Source: Syngnathus acus
Lineage: Eukaryota > Chordata > Actinopteri > Syngnathiformes > Syngnathidae
DNA: 64,000 bases
Assembly (NCBI RefSeq): GCF_901709675.1
Contig: NC_051088.1
Span: 12,937,693-13,001,692 of the forward strand
Direction: 5' to 3'
Of the stretch, positions 40,139-53,284 are shown piece by piece. Below the pieces are notes generated by a model. That model saw only the letters and a list, made by a program, of their open reading frames with translations, ran no database searches and was not told the DNA's origin. The position numbers were made by a program, and so were the translations under genes. How positions within the stretch are numbered: position 1 is the stretch's first letter; each line of letters starts with the position of its first letter.

Positions 40139-43100
40139 TACTATAAACATGATCAACACACTTTAAAACTGGAGCTGCTGAAAGGCACCACATTTTGCAA
40201 TTTCTTTTTTCCCACAAATAATCAACTCACTCAAACTTTTAATATAATTCAGGTACTATGTTTGTCTTGTATTTTATTCCCAAACTGCAAAAAAACTAGG
40301 CTTACTCGTGTTGTAGTATAGTTCAGAATAAGAGAAGTGCAACAAAGCCATGTCTGCCATCTAGTGGTGAGTGGTGATATTACACCTCAAAATTTTAAAG
40401 TGGACCCCCAGGGACCAGGTCAAGAGTTTCTAAAAATACTTTCCTGGAATGATTATTTAAGGGTTAAAGTTTAAGCAGACCGATTGTATGCACAACAATC
40501 ATTTGCAATTTTTGGTTATGATGAAATTCATTTACACCAGAAGAATACTGATTTTGACTTTTGTTGTTGTTACAGGATGAAAATACTTTGATTGTACACC
40601 CCGAGTAAATCTCCAGCGTTGGCCTAATCTACATACTGGCTCGTAACATAGACAAGAACAAAATATTTGCAGTAACTTTGTAGACGGCACCGAACCCATT
40701 GCACAATCACAAATGTTCCGTCATTTACATTCCATCAGCATTTTGCCAAGCTGCTCTTTCCAACGACTTCATTATGCACCCTGTGTTTTATGCTATTGTC
40801 CCCATGCTTAGTATATGCCATCAAAGTGGCAAATAAATCTTGCGCAAATAAAAGGCTCCATGTTGATGAAATGCAACTTTGTGTATTATTTCACAATGTC
40901 CAATCAAATGTGGTAGAAATATATAGAAAGCTATCAAAATAGTTTATATCATGAAGTTATGTTCTTGGTGCACATGTCACATGATGCAAGCTATAAGACA
41001 AGAACATGCAGCCGCACTAAATAATACAGCGCAGTTCGGTGTTCTGTTAGAGAGTGAAACTTTTCTTTGTCTTACAAACACCGATTAAACATATGTACTA
41101 ACACTTTGCAAAGTAGGGCAAAATGCTATTCTGATAAAGTACATATTAATTATTCTGACAACTGTATAACAAGTTGGAATTGTGTGATGCAAAGGCAAAG
41201 AGAGGGCAATGTGGACTAATGAGTTATTTCATGTCAAATGGATTCTGCCACTCAAAAAGTAAGCCCTTACGGCACTTAATTCCAAACCTGAACGGGAGAT
41301 GTGCAAGAAATGTGTCGTGATGTTCACTTTTTGATGTTCACCCACTCAGAGAGAATTTTAATTTGTAATCTTCAATGGATTTTGGCAAAGCTAATCTACT
41401 CAAACAAGCTTGTCTAAAGTGTCAGGTGAAATACGCTGTGTTGCATATGAGCTGCTGATTACAAAAACAGAGAAAGCTATTTTGGTTAAAATAAATGTCC
41501 TTCACAGAGTTTTTTCATTTTAAAATTTCATGCCTCATTGCGAAACATCTGTGTGATCTGCGTGTATGATTTTTTTTTTTTTTTTTTGGGGATGTGCTGA
41601 TAATCACTTCGGCTTGGTTTTGACTTTGCATGACAATCACGCCTCTGTCCTTTTTACTCCCCTTGTTTTAACCTCAAATATGACAGATGTCGCCGAACAT
41701 GAGCTGCATGAGAACTAAGTGGGGAAAGCTCGGATTGCTATGGTGACTTCAAAAAATATATTTTCTTCATCGCGGCTTGCTTTATAGAATAGTTTACAAT
41801 GAACGAGTTTAGAATCTAAGGTTGAGATGCTTTGATCGCAATTCATCTCATTTACACAATTGACCGATATTATGTATGACTTTGTTTGCAAATATATCAC
41901 AGCTACTTGATTATGCTTGATGGGTAAATAATGAAGTGACTTTCTGGCACGTTCACTGCCAAGATCGTACGACGTATATATTATTCATTAGCATTTGGCT
42001 TCTCCACAAAAGTGCTGAGCCTTTAGGCCTCCCAAGACAAACACGCGCCCTTGTTACTGCAGCTTCTGACGTTCTGATTCAAATGTGTCACTCGTAAATT
42101 TGCACTTTGTTTGTGTACATGAGTGTGCGCACGAGATGCAAGTGAATTTGCGTCGGAGTTCAGAATGTATGCAGATTTGTATGATGAGCCTCATGACTGA
42201 AATCACGTCAAAATAAGTAGAAATTAATGGACACGTAATTATATAAGTAACAAACGATCAAATGTATAATGAATAATGTAAGAGCCTGTTGGTTAATTAA
42301 GTAGCAGCAGTCCAAACTGCTTCTGGCTTAACGACAGGGCTAATTACTTCATTAGTGAAGACCACTGGGTCAGCCTAACAAAAATTTACCAAATATAGAA
42401 ACCTTGTACTTAAGACCTCAGTTATAATAGTAGTAGATTGTATAACTAAAGAGATAGAGAAAATAAACACATTAGCCAGACATATTCAGAGTAATTCTCA
42501 GCCATCGGATGATATCTATTTTCTTCCCCATCCAACTGCGGCCTCTGTTTGACCTTAGCGGGTCTACAAAATTGTGAAAAGAAAGGTTGCTAATGAATTT
42601 CACTTTCTGCTATTGCATCATAACACATCATAACAGCCCTCAAGTCTTCCAGAAGCTGCTTACAAATCACTTTGCCACCGACAGTCTTCTCATCTCTACA
42701 ATAACAATGTCCGGTTCTTGCTATTAGCTTGAGGCTTGTATTTTGAAATAGTAAGGCAGTGCCATAACGATGGCAATTGTGAATTCCATTGTTGATAGTT
42801 CCGAATACTGTATTACACTCAGAACAGTTGTTATCTTGATGGCAGACTGACATTATTAGTATCATTGATCAACAAGCTTTTCCTTGGCAGATTTAGCTAG
42901 CTAGCCCTTTCTTCCTTGGCGGATTTAATTGGGGCCAATCTAATGGAAAAAAATGCATAAGCCAGAATGACAACGTCGTCGCTAACACATTCCACATGAA
43001 CATTTAAAGTAGATTTGCAACAAAATCTTTTTTTTTTATTAAATATGATTAATATGATGAAATATAATTTCCACAATTTCCCTCCAGTCCACTAGGTGGA

Positions 43101-46100
43101 CTCAATAGCGACCGTACAAATGCTATTTTTAGACCGCAAGGCCTCGCTATTACGAACTTGTTTTCTGCCCATTTACCTAAAAAAACCAAAATACAAGTAA
43201 TTTATTTGTTTCCCGAAGCCAAAAACTATTTTTCTTTTTACCAGTACTATTGATCAGTGTCAGTGCGAGGCGCCCTGCCCTTGAAAACTCGCTGGTGTCT
43301 TCCCATACAAACACCCAATGATTTAAAACCATTTCATACTTCATATTCTGAGTTTCATATTCAGCTATTGCACATACTAGAAACTGTCACTGCTGGGATC
43401 ACTGGTTCCGTATGTTTCCGGAATGTAACCTGGGCATAGCATGTATGATAGGCTCATGGCCAAGATAATTGATGCAAAGCCTTTACTGTAAGCTGCCCTA
43501 ATAACATCATTAAATAGAAAACCATGCTTCTCCTCAGGGGGCATCCATGAATTCATCACATCCTTTCATCGTATCTGTGGTAGCAGGGTGGTCGCTGTGT
43601 TTACTCAGCCACGTTTTCTCATATGCGTCGTGTTTTCGTGAGTTATTGCTGAGAAGCCTCACATGTCTGAGAGCAAATCCCAACGAGCGGCCGCAAGCCA
43701 CCGACCGCATCCTTCTGCTCCGTGTCCTTTTCATTTGAAAGAACAGTGACGGGCCAGAGTTGCAGTAGCTCTCTTTAATTGCTTCTTGTGCCGGTTTACA
43801 AAGGTAGTTGCAATATTGCTGCTTCAGCCTCTGAAGTCCCCTGGTAGATGTTCTCAAAAGCATTGCTGCTCCCTTAATCTGCTTTATAGTAGAAATGTGC
43901 TGAAACAGACTGAGGATGGATGCAGTGTGGATGAAATAAAAAGCTCGTGCTTAAGGAAAATCTCATCTTTAATAAAATAGACCGCAGTTCCCTTTGATAA
44001 CTCATGACACCAATTTTCTTTTAGCGTTTTTTTGATTTTGTCTTTTGTATCAAAACAGACCATCGCTGCAATCTTTTCCTTTCATGTGACAGTCGAACAT
44101 TTGCAACGTGACAGATGGAAGATGCTTCAAAAAGTCACTTGAGCGTGGTGTTTTCTGCAAAGCTTTCTCAATGTATTATATAAAAATATTTTTTTTAGAC
44201 TGTAAAGCAATCTTCCTATTCTAGGCTTTCAACATCTGTTAAACTCAGGAACATTTTCAAAAGTTGCACTCTTGCACTATTTTTTTATTATTTACTTGTT
44301 TTCGCTCTCGTGTCAACTTCCGAAGAAGCACGAATGTGATGGCGCATGCATATTTTAAATTTGAACCAATTAGGTGGGAGGCGGCAGATACACAAGGAGG
44401 ATCATAAAAAGGTACTTGAAGTCTAAATAGACCACCAGTCAGGCTGTTAATCGACCGATTGTCCAGTTTCACTGGGTGGACTTCTTATTAAAACGCAGCA
44501 GCTGGAAAATGAGGAATCCTGAGCAAGGGAGCCCAAGTGAGACATTAGCGTGCAAGGTGTGCAAGAGAAATAGTTTGCAATTTTCTTCTCTTACTGACAG
44601 CAGGAGAACACACAGAGAACAGACTACTATGGCAGGTGGCCAACAACAGAGACTCAAGTGAAATGGATCACTAAAGTGATTCAGAGTAACTCAAGTCCAT
44701 AAAATCAGTGTTTATATCCCTTATTGATTCACGTTTTATTTTTGTTGGCGTTATCTGCTGTTTCGGTGATTCAAAAAAGGTGAGCAAGAATTCAAAAATT
44801 CAGATTGTTTAAATTACTCTCAGTCTATCACAAAATGGTTCAGTGAGCCAAACGGAGCCGAAAGGGTTGAGACAAACTTTTTCAAAGCCTATGTTATGAG
44901 GGTTTTACAATTTAAAAAAAAAAATCATTGTGGGTGGTAAAGCACATAGAATACAAATCAAATCAAAATGCAAAGTAATGGTCCTGTGTAGAGCTCTCAA
45001 AATTAATGACAAGTAATTGATTATCGAATTAATCAACAAATATTTTAATAATCGAGTTATTGTTTTAGAGCCAATTTTTATTTTTCCTTTAATGCTCCAA
45101 ATCCTCTAATGTCCTTTCAACAGCAATTATTCATTAAATTTTGTATTAATTCATGAAAACAAACAGATTATCTTTTGTGTTTAATCATAACAAGACTTTT
45201 GCAAGCGTCTGCTTTTACAATGGAAGACAGTAACTTCTTAGTTTAAAAGCTCTTGTGTGATATTGTTTAATTATGTACTGTTTTTTTTTATCACTAAACA
45301 ATGAAAAATAAACAGTAAAACTGTTTTGTAATACACTTTCATGCAATTACTTAATATAGTCCATTCCGCACATCAAAATAACCAAGAAAAACATGAATCC
45401 ATAATTCTGCTGGTGTAATCTTCTTTCTATTTCTACATGGGTGCTCTGAGGAGAGACTCCCACATGTAACTCATCTTATCCTGGCCTACTTTCTTTTTAT
45501 GTAACATTGTGGCAGTTTACGATCTCTTCAAATAGTCCCCCAACATCCCTCGCCCCTCCTCTATTTGTTGTTGATGTTTACTATATTGTAGCATCCGTAC
45601 GCCATGTGGGAAAAGTGGATTGTATGCTCAAGTGAGTTCTGATCTGCGTTGTGGTTGAGTCTTCTGAATTCGTCATTTATGCACCCTGGTGTTTGTGGAA
45701 CTACTTGACATGTGGAATATTAATGAAGAATGAAAGTCAGCCGGGTAGTCCTCAGGGAGCTGGACTAAATTAAAGCACTTGATTGTGTCCATTTCTGAGA
45801 GGCAATTTGTGTGAGCCTCATTGACACTGTTGAAATTTGTTCTCTCTTGAAATAAGAGCTCAGTCTTTTGAAGACATATTATATTTTCTAACCAAACAAT
45901 AATATGATTTCAAATGATTAACATGTCCAACCCGGTCAAGAATCACTAAGTTATGCAAGATAAATGTAACCCCACCAGAGATATAAAATTTTTTTTTTAA
46001 GAGTTAGCCTAAATTTGATGCACTGATGTAAGGAAACTGCATTCAGACGGAGAACAAATTAAACAGCTCACCAGCATGCGTGTGGGCACAACCGCTGCTG

Positions 46101-46187
46101 ATTTTTGTTGAAGAGTTGTGTCATCCACTCATGCAGAACACACTAATGGCTGGCTATTTCCGGTTTTGTCAATAAGAGCTTCATGAT

Positions 46188-46514
46188 GAACTGTGTCAAA
46201 CGTGGGAGGCAAAGCTTTCACATTCAGAAGGCCATTATGACTGTCGTCTCATATTATACACAATATCGGCTACACAAGGAACTGATGAATAACTAGTTTT
46301 GAAATTAGACTAGTAAGAACTGAAAAGAAAATTATAATAAAAGATGAATGGTAATAAAAATTGCTAGAAACGGCTCTTTTTAAAGAAAAAAAAATGAAGA
46401 CAATTTGCAACTTTAGTATCGACACAAAGTCGTTACACAAATTTGTCTGTGCAGGCCAAATATAATTACAATGTGGGCCAAATTTGCCCCGCGGCCCAGA
46501 GGTTGACACCACTG
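46188..46514. mobile_element. hAT-type MITE, copy 4 (degenerate)
   Basis: The interior CAGAAGGCCATTATGACTGT and the right end GGTTGACACCACTG match the other copies. The left end is decayed (TGTGTCAAACG). No target duplication could be found, so the boundaries are approximate. Confidence 0.6.
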
Positions 46515-46667
46515 GTCTAGTCTTTATCTAATGGCATTGTACTTGAAGCAAGCATTTTCCAATGTTGAGGTAGAGGAGTAGATGTATTGTTTGGATCATT
46601 TGAAAATCCCTGATGGTCCATTTAATTAGTTTGGTTATGCGTTAGAGTTGTCATAGTATGGTTTCAA

Positions 46668-46824
46668 ATTAAAGTCAGCTTTTCAAACTAGGGTTAGGGT
46701 TTCAAAGTAGGGTTTTAAACTAAGGTTTAGGTCTTGTAGTAGAGTTTAAAACTGGGCTTAAGGTTTTGAAACCAGGGTTAGGTTTTCAAAGTAGGATTTA
46801 AAATCAAAGAGGGTTTCAAACTAG
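46668..46824 (+). repeat. Degenerate minisatellite of GGGTTAGGGTTTCAAA-like units
   Basis: Variants of a roughly 16-20 bp unit, such as CTAGGGTTAGGGTTTCAAAG, AGGGTTTTAAACTAAGG and CAGGGTTAGGTTTTCAAAG, recur head-to-tail. The GGGTTAGGG core resembles telomeric repeat but the array is interspersed with TTTCAAA and is not telomeric. Confidence 0.6.
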
Positions 46825-48568
46825 TATGAATTCACTTTATATTTATAATGGGCTTTCCCTGGACTGGATTCTTGTTTTGTTTTGTTTTGTTTTTGTTTTG
46901 AGATGACTGTTTGATTTAATGAAGACTTGAAATGAAGTGCTTCTGAATGTTGTAGTCTTTCTTTTGTGAGTAAGCACGTTGAAAGCTTGTCAGAATGATG
47001 ACTACTATCTTGGGCAGAAATGTTCACTCATGATGAGAGGGAAATTGTGTTGTGCATATGAGCACACATTTCAAAGTTGGTTCTCACTAGACACACTTTA
47101 CTTTCAAATGAAGCCAGATCCCACTCGTCTCCCTCCAACACTGGGGGACTTGGAAGGTCCAGCGCATTGTTTAACTCTTCTTCATGAGATTAGCTGAGCC
47201 TAGACTGTCTGCCAGGCTCTGATACGACTGCCGCTGAAATTACGGCTGGCCCGCTGAAAGGATGTTGGCTCGGCCTCTCTGGGGGCACCTTTGGCCGCCA
47301 ACAGCAGGCTATACCTGCTGAGCGCTGTAGAGAGCCTTGTCAACAACCGCCGAAAAAGCCTTGAGCTGCAAGGGAGGAGTTGGGGGGGGTAATAGCTGGT
47401 TGCGGCCCCCCGGCGAAGCCTCCGCCTCCAGGCAATTTCATCACCCCTGAGCTTTAGCGGTCAGGTACAGCGTGAATCGTTCAGGTCTAATTTATTCTAG
47501 AGCAGAGACTCCCAGAGCATCCTCACCTACTCTCACAGGCAAGAGAGTAATGATTGTTGTTGTTTAAAATGTTCAGGAAATTATATAATTTCGATAATAA
47601 ATCTAGATCAACAAATGAAATTTTGTGAATGACTATTTGAGTCTTTTTTTATTAAAATAAAATTACAAAAATCAATGGATGACAGTAATTGAATTTTATC
47701 ATTTTATAACTGGTCATGGTTGCACTGACATTGATTAGTACACTAATATTATTTGTGCTATACAACATACATAAATAGGTGCTAAATTTATTAAGCACTG
47801 CTTTTGCTTTTGGAACTGCAATGCCAGCATTGCACTTCAGCAAACTGAGAAACTGGCTTTTAATAAAAAAGTGTGTGACTGAGTTAAGTTGCCGGCCTTT
47901 AAAAAGTAAAATAAAAGTTACTCTGTCCCCATATTCCCTCTTCCCGCCATGAATTATTAGTGGACTGGCTTGGATTTGGTCCCCTGATGATTTCAGAGAC
48001 AGATGCTTAAGTTGGTTGAGGTTCATATCTTTACACTGCCGGCTCACATGCAAATCTATCTATTGCGCTCTTACCTTAGCCACAGTGATCTAATTTGTGC
48101 GTTCCTGTCTGGTCATTTGCAGAAGACACACCTTGCTGAGCTGTTCCTTCCATTTTACGACATAGCTGAAGGAAAATCTTAGCTCGTTAGCTGTGTGCAC
48201 TGCAGCGTTCATATTTCGACTGTAAATGTCTTGTTATAGGCAAATTTGCCCCCCCCCCATTTAGTTTACGAGTTACTGTTCTCTGTCCTTTGAAGCACAT
48301 AAAAATCAAACTCTGTGCACACATGATCCCTCAACTGTAACCCATTTATCTCCAGCATGGATAAAACTGACAAGATCATTCCGTGTTCATTGGGGAGAAA
48401 AAAAATAGTATATCATTTGAATCTGAATGAAATGTGGGGAGCTCAGTACAGTGAGAGTGCGCTCTCATAACATGTCAAAGCAAAGAGTGACGTGATGTTT
48501 GGAAGTTTTGGGCTGCTCGTTACTTAGCCTCAGAAGAGCAGGACACAGCAGGATGTGTTAGTTTGGAC

Positions 48569-48981
48569 CAGGGGGGTCAAACTTAATTTTGTTGCGGGCC
48601 ACATCACAGTTATGGTTTCCTCCGTGACTCAAATAGAAATGGATGGGCCCTCTTATTATCACATACACACAACATAATCCAATAAAAAAAGATATACCGT
48701 AATTTTCGGACTATAAGTCGCTCCTGAGTATAAGTCGCCCCCCCACCCAAACTATGAAAAAAAACGCGACTTATAGTCCGAAAATTACGGTATATATTTT
48801 GAAAGTGGGATTGTAACCAAAAATAGTTGCAATATCTCACTGTTATTAAAAGGGAAGACAATTTACAATTTGGGTATTTTAACAAGAAACATTGAGTTGA
48901 CACATGATTTGCTTTTGCGGGCCACATAAAATGATGTGGCGGGCTGGATCTAGCCCCCAGGCCTTGAGTTTGACACCGGCG
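48569..48981. mobile_element. hAT-type MITE, copy 5, carrying a nested palindromic MITE
   Basis: The left end CAGGGGGGTCAAAC and right end GAGTTTGACACCGGCG are flanked by GTTTGGAC (48561-48568) and GTTTAGAC (48982-48989), 7 of 8 identical. At 413 bp it is about 90 bp longer than its relatives, which is explained by the insertion at 48697-48790. Confidence 0.8.
48697..48790. mobile_element. Small palindromic pogo-type MITE nested in hAT copy 5
   Basis: CCGTAATTTTCGGACTATAA at the left and TTATAGTCCGAAAATTACGG at the right are exact inverted repeats, with TA on both sides. The 94-bp unit could form a long hairpin. Confidence 0.85.
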
Positions 48982-49982
48982 GTTTAGACACTTCCTTCAC
49001 AATGCCATAAAGTGTTGACAAGCGCTGGAAGGAACAGCCAAAGTCATTTTAATGACAATTACCACACAATGGCAGAGTCTCCAGTGTGGATATGAAGCAG
49101 CTCAATAAAAAAGGCATACAAAATATCCCACAGCCCGGTGCTTGATTTCCTACGAGAGTCTTCATCATGTGCCACAGGGAACGACAAATGTGTGTCACTG
49201 GCTCCAGCTGTTGCCTTGATTAACTGCGTGTCTAACTTTGCGTTTAACTAAAGTTATGTGGTATGCGCCAATTATTAATGGAAGATGTGATGCAACAAAT
49301 AAACAAAGCGAAAGGTGTGGGCTGAGCTAAATATTCGGAAGAACGACAAAATGGCATGTGGTGTCAAATTCCCCGTGGCTATTAATTCCACCGCTGTTTA
49401 TCCATCCATCCAAACATCCATTTTATGAACCGTTTTAAATTTTTTGCCAGGGGTTGTAGATTTAAAAATCTGGAAGGGCCTCCGAGTGAACCAACATGGC
49501 ACTAATACTATGTTGCAAAGTCAAATTTGCATTTCTCAAAACGTGCCTGCAATGTTTGTAACAGCTTGAAGTGTTTGCCCTCAGAGCCTCGGAGTCTTTT
49601 TTTTTTTTTCATTTTTACCTGAATATGCAACAATTCTATTTGCAAGTTCTTTATCATGAGCCAAAGAACAGAAAGCTTTTATGTTTCCATGCCAGGAGGC
49701 CTGAAAATGCTCACGTCCAACATGCACCTTCCTATCACCATCTGCTCCCCGTCTCCTACGGCTCAACAAGAGTCGTGTAAACTGCCAGCATAATTTAAGG
49801 GGAAAAAATCAGATATGCGCATTCAAGAAATAAACACAAAAGACAAAAAGAGAGGCAAAAAGGGCTTTGTAATAATACGAGTGATACCAGGTGAGTGACA
49901 AAGATGGAGAGAAACACAATTTTATTGCTTCAATGTACATGTTTCATCTCGAGAGAAGGTGACCTCTGCTTATTGAAATAAC

Positions 49983-50077
49983 GATGGATGGATGGATGGA
50001 TGGATGGATGGATGGATGGATGGATGGATGGATGGATGGATGGATGGATGGATGGATGGATGGATGGATGGATGGAT
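49983..50077. repeat. (GGAT)n microsatellite, about 95 bp
   Basis: A perfect GATG tetranucleotide run. Open frames across it on both strands are repeat artefacts. Confidence 0.98.
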
Positions 50078-53000
50078 TCAATTGCGCTTGTAGGAAAAAA
50101 ACTCAATGTACCTCGCAAATGTCACATTGACAAAATGAATTACTATCTTGACTTTTTGAATGAATATAATTTAATGACTATCCTAAGGAGGATTTGACCA
50201 TCATTTTAAATTACTGCCAACTACAGCCCTGGCATGAAGACTATTCTCATTCTACAAATCCTCTGTATGAGGCTGATCTTTATAGAGTGGCTGTGTGACA
50301 CAAACTTGTCATCAGGAGCTACTTCACACTTTTAGCAATAGTGTTGTCATGGCAATGCGGGCCTTGATCGTTCAGAGTTCTCGAGTGACATTTTATGAGG
50401 ACTTTTAAATGTACCAATGTTGAAAGTGGATCGTCTGTTCATGTCTGTGACAAGAACAAGTTGCCTTTCTCGTTCCTTAGCCTATGTTCCTGACAGAAAG
50501 GTCAGGGAAATTGTTGGTGCTGATTTTCAGTAAGAAGCCAGCAGAAATGTGTATGTGTGGGGGGGATATTATTCCTTTTTTTTCTTGCCTCTGACTAATA
50601 ACTAATTCTCATGAATCAGCCAACTCCTTTTTTTTTTTTTCAAGCTGCTCAGTGGCACTGAAGCGAAAACATTTCAGCTCTAGGAGCTTATCTAACTTGA
50701 ATTAAACAACACAAAAGAAATCCTGAATATAAATATTAATAGCACGGTACACCTTGCGCTATGTATGCCAACAGAGATCATCCACCGCAAGAAAATTTTG
50801 ACAGTGTTGCTGACCAGCAAAACAGCAGCACATCTCATTTGTAAGTTACCAAGGTTGCAGCTCTTCTCTCCGAAGCTGCCATAAGGCTGTTTTTGCTGCC
50901 TGAAATTTCGACTTGTGACTCATTGCTTTGTGATTTTAATAGCGTGGGATGATCCAAAAACACGTCCGGGGGTCATTTGCATGAACATTCCAATTTTACA
51001 TAAATGTAATGTCTGAATTTGAATGCACTTCATAACTTAGCTTCCCAGTTACAATCTGACTGCTCATTTTTCAGGCATTGGTAAGTCTGATTTTAATGCA
51101 GTGCCAACACCATCCATCCATCTATTCATTTGCATCCATCCCTCCATCCATCCAGAGTGGCACCTCTCCTGGTCTTATTATTTACTCCTGATTGAACATT
51201 ACACCTGCGGCGTGCATAAATGAGATGCCACTTGCCACAATGCTGTCACTCATCTCGTCTCATTCCGAAGCATGGTGTGTTGCTCTGCAACGTCACCTTA
51301 TTTTGTACTACATGACGAGCTGCATTGTAGGACAGAATCAATTCCCCACCTTGTGTCCCCCGTGGCTGACAATGTGTCACAACAAAGCTTTAGATGGTGG
51401 GCTTGAAGCGCTTGTTATTCTGGAAGGTATCGGTGATAAAGCCCAGCGTGCACCTTGATGCAACCATCTGCTCCCTCGTCTTTGCCTGAGAGTTATGTTG
51501 ATATAAAAGCACTGTTGCTGTTCTGCCAAGCGCTGCGTGTAAACACAGTACTGGCCACGCACCAGGTTGTGACTCCAGCGCGACAGACGATGGAAATGCA
51601 CCGTCAGTAAACAAAGCCAAAACAATCAAGGATTTCAAGGAAATCATTATACGAGTCTCAAATGGTGTTAGATCCAGACCACCACAACACTAAACCAAGC
51701 AAGCCATTAAATGGTATTCATAAACTGGGTTGCTGAAAAGTCAAGCCTTCCTGTTTTGCGTTCAAAATGAAGAGACAAAAGGACATTTTGTCCCATTTCT
51801 GAACCGTAAAGATGAATAACAATGAGGCAGACATTGAGACAGTCAGATGATGGTGTTTGAGAGAACTGAAAGAAGAAGAAGTCGAGAGCGCAGCCAGAGA
51901 GTGAGGAGGCTGAGAGTGAGATGCAAGCAGAGTGTGACACACACAAACAGAATATTCAGGTACGTACATTCATGAGCACTGGACCATCAGGTTTGTGATG
52001 TGGAGGGAAGAAAAAAAAGAAAACTTGCATAATGTTTGTGTCGTGTGTATTGTATAGCAGGCCCGTAATAGTTCTGGGTTGCTGTGGCCACCGGCAAAAT
52101 AATGTGGACTAATCAAATAGAGGTGCAATGTCTACCTGCAGATTGTGCAATATTCCGGAACAACACCTTAAAGGCTTTGTCGTCAATAAACCGCTGATGT
52201 TCGTGGTAAAAAGTGATGATGGGTGAGTCACTGTCCTGGTTTTGGAGCAGTCTGCTATGTCAGAGCCTGACAGCCAAACTGCTGTGGCAGGTGCTTTATG
52301 TTCTCTCTCTGCACAATTCAATCTGCTGATTAATTGCCCCCCTCAGCACGAGCAGGGGCCGGCGGGAAACCATCAAACTACATTCAATAGGGCTGACTTC
52401 CAATTTACGAGTGACGATCTCTGTTTGCATTATTTCCGTTTACCGTTTAATAGCTTCAGAAATACAACTTCTACGTGCGGATGAGTTGTTCTGTTCAAGA
52501 AATCACATCACATTTTGGAAAATGAATATTCCAAAAAGCTTTATTTCATATACAACACAATGCTGTCAGTCTTTCAATCAAAAGGAAAGCAGGTCTAACC
52601 ATATTCTAAACAGTTCTTCAATTTGTCAAGTTATGTAAGAGCTAATGTAGGGGGGGGAAAAATTTGCTAGCACGGTTATGACAGACTGAAATGTGTCTTA
52701 CAAAAGGATTGATGTCAAGATGCACGACATAAATTTGACTTTTGTGTGCGTCTTTATCCCTGCTCACACATTTATCACAGTGTTCACTTTGAAGGTGATG
52801 AAAGACAAAAGCTCAACGCAAAAGGTTACACTTGACACGTCATGCATAAATGATAAGGACGCTAACAAATGGCAGTAATTAAGACGTCCCGTCAATGGCT
52901 TGCATCCTAATCCGTCGCCTCGCTCATTAATAACCCAATCTGCCATCTGAACATCAGTTAGGATTGTCACGTTAGAAATACGACACAAACATACAAAGAA

Positions 53001-53284
53001 CCTGCTTAAAAAAATAAATGAAATAAAGGTTTGTAATCAAAACGTGAGCATCTCATGCTGCATCTCTAAGAGCGCCGACGTTGGTTGTGCTCGTCAGGGT
53101 GTGCGTCAGTGTGCAACTCTTCTTGTAAACATTTCCCGCTCGTTACAGTCGGCACCAGCGTCAGAGCCATCTGGCCGGAACACAGAGGGCCCTCGCAACA
53201 GACCAGCGACGCTGGTGAATACATTTCAAAAGGAGGGAGCCCAAGTAAACAAACGGCTACGTCCTTTTCGTTTTCTCTTCACGT

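Larger units (their letters stand above)
35343..53284. other. Gene-poor intergenic stretch of 18 kb
   Basis: Open frames are short and without family resemblance. Recognisable content is a 75-bp tandem duplication at 37971-38120, a pogo-type MITE at 39727-40138, hAT MITEs at about 46188-46514 and 48569-48981, a degenerate minisatellite at 46668-46824, a GGAT microsatellite at 49983-50077 and CTCF-like motifs at 40354 and 43089. A GC-rich non-repetitive patch at about 47210-47470 stands out but has no ORF. Confidence 0.5.

Noticed and set aside
43534-43863. 109-codon minus-strand frame
   Set aside because: No domain or promoter context; composition fits random sequence.
47652-48053. 133-codon minus-strand frame
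   Set aside because: AT-rich, no splice context, no family resemblance; chance frame in intergenic DNA.
49930-50197. Open frames reading IHPS or MDGW repeats
   Set aside because: Translated GGAT microsatellite.
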